Shown here: positions 63,871 through 64,000 of the stretch, in pieces
Position numbering within the stretch: the stretch's first letter is position 1
Layout of the letters: each line of letters starts with the position of its first letter
DNA from: Juglans regia
Lineage: Eukaryota; Streptophyta; Magnoliopsida; Fagales; Juglandaceae
Direction: 5' to 3'
Assembly: GCF_001411555.2 (NCBI RefSeq)
Contig: NC_049901.1
Coordinates: 9,930,681 to 9,994,680 of the forward strand
Length of the DNA stretch: 64,000 nt
Program-made: the position numbers and the translations under genes
The notes under the pieces: model-generated
Databases searched by the model: none
What the model saw: only the letters and a program-made list of their open reading frames with translations
Told to the model about the DNA's origin: nothing

Positions 63871-64000
63871 GACTTTAACTCGTAACTCATTCATAGAAAA
63901 GACGTCAAAAAAATACAAAACAAAAAACAAAATAATAGGAAAAAAAAGGAAAAGAAAAACATGGCATCACAATATTTCTCTATAAGGTGGTCTGCTGTGA
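63871..64000 (+). repeat. Right copy of the 130-bp direct repeat, cut by the window end
   Basis: Starts 8 bp after the end of family member d. The homology with 62445-62574 reaches base 64000 and probably continues. Confidence 0.93.

Overview
The window is nuclear DNA of a flowering plant. It has intron-bearing genes with GT-AG splice sites, AT-rich intergenic DNA, and dense nested transposable elements. An AT-rich miniature repeat with 'GTTTGGAT' ends and 'GATGAGATGAG'-type subterminal DNA recurs about a dozen times. I associate that repeat with walnut/hickory-type (Juglandaceae, Fagales) genomes, but this is recall, not a search result.

Five protein-coding genes of the host kind are visible. 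From left to right: a complete eight-exon choline-phosphate cytidylyltransferase on the minus strand (1604-5769); a complete five-exon secreted pectinesterase on the minus strand (15600-17538); an intronless VQ-motif protein of the VQ22/JAV1 type on the minus strand (31344-32048) with two G-boxes upstream; and a two-exon ankyrin-repeat/PGG membrane protein of the BDA1 type on the minus strand (59698-61461). The fifth is only a doubtful exon fragment near 13572-13736. The complete genes do not form a pathway; they are scattered between transposons.

The rest is mostly mobile DNA. (1) A PIF/Harbinger-type transposon (about 6066-10877) still has both proteins open: a Myb/SANT-like ORF1 on plus and a DDE transposase on minus, facing each other. 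ORF1 is bracketed by tandem arrays of a near-palindromic motif, GTGGCTGGGCAGCCAC. Its right terminus is clear, but no left terminus is visible. (2) A second, non-coding element of the same kind (10881-12742) abuts it across a shared TTA. (3) A degenerate Ty1/copia element (17795-24221, minus) sits just upstream of the pectinesterase. (4) A complete 446-bp TRIM lies at 36625-37070. (5) A Ty3/gypsy chromovirus (42078-49485, plus) is interrupted by a 2.24-kb TG...CA element (43001-45244), and lies inside an older LTR-like remnant (40321-42077 and 49486-51009). (6) A 5'-truncated LINE (about 52560-59118, plus) is interrupted by a second 2.71-kb member of that TG...CA family (54342-57053). A truncated copy of the family lies at 62640-63862, inside what looks like a 1426-bp tandem duplication that runs off the right edge.

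Insertion order can be read directly from target-site duplications: ATCAA for the element in the gypsy gag, TTACT for the element in the LINE, GTTCA/GTCCA for copia, TATAT for the TRIM and TTA for the Harbinger-like element. The most unusual structures are the palindrome arrays around the Harbinger ORF1 and the repeated 2.2-2.7 kb TG...CA family that has no recognisable internal genes.
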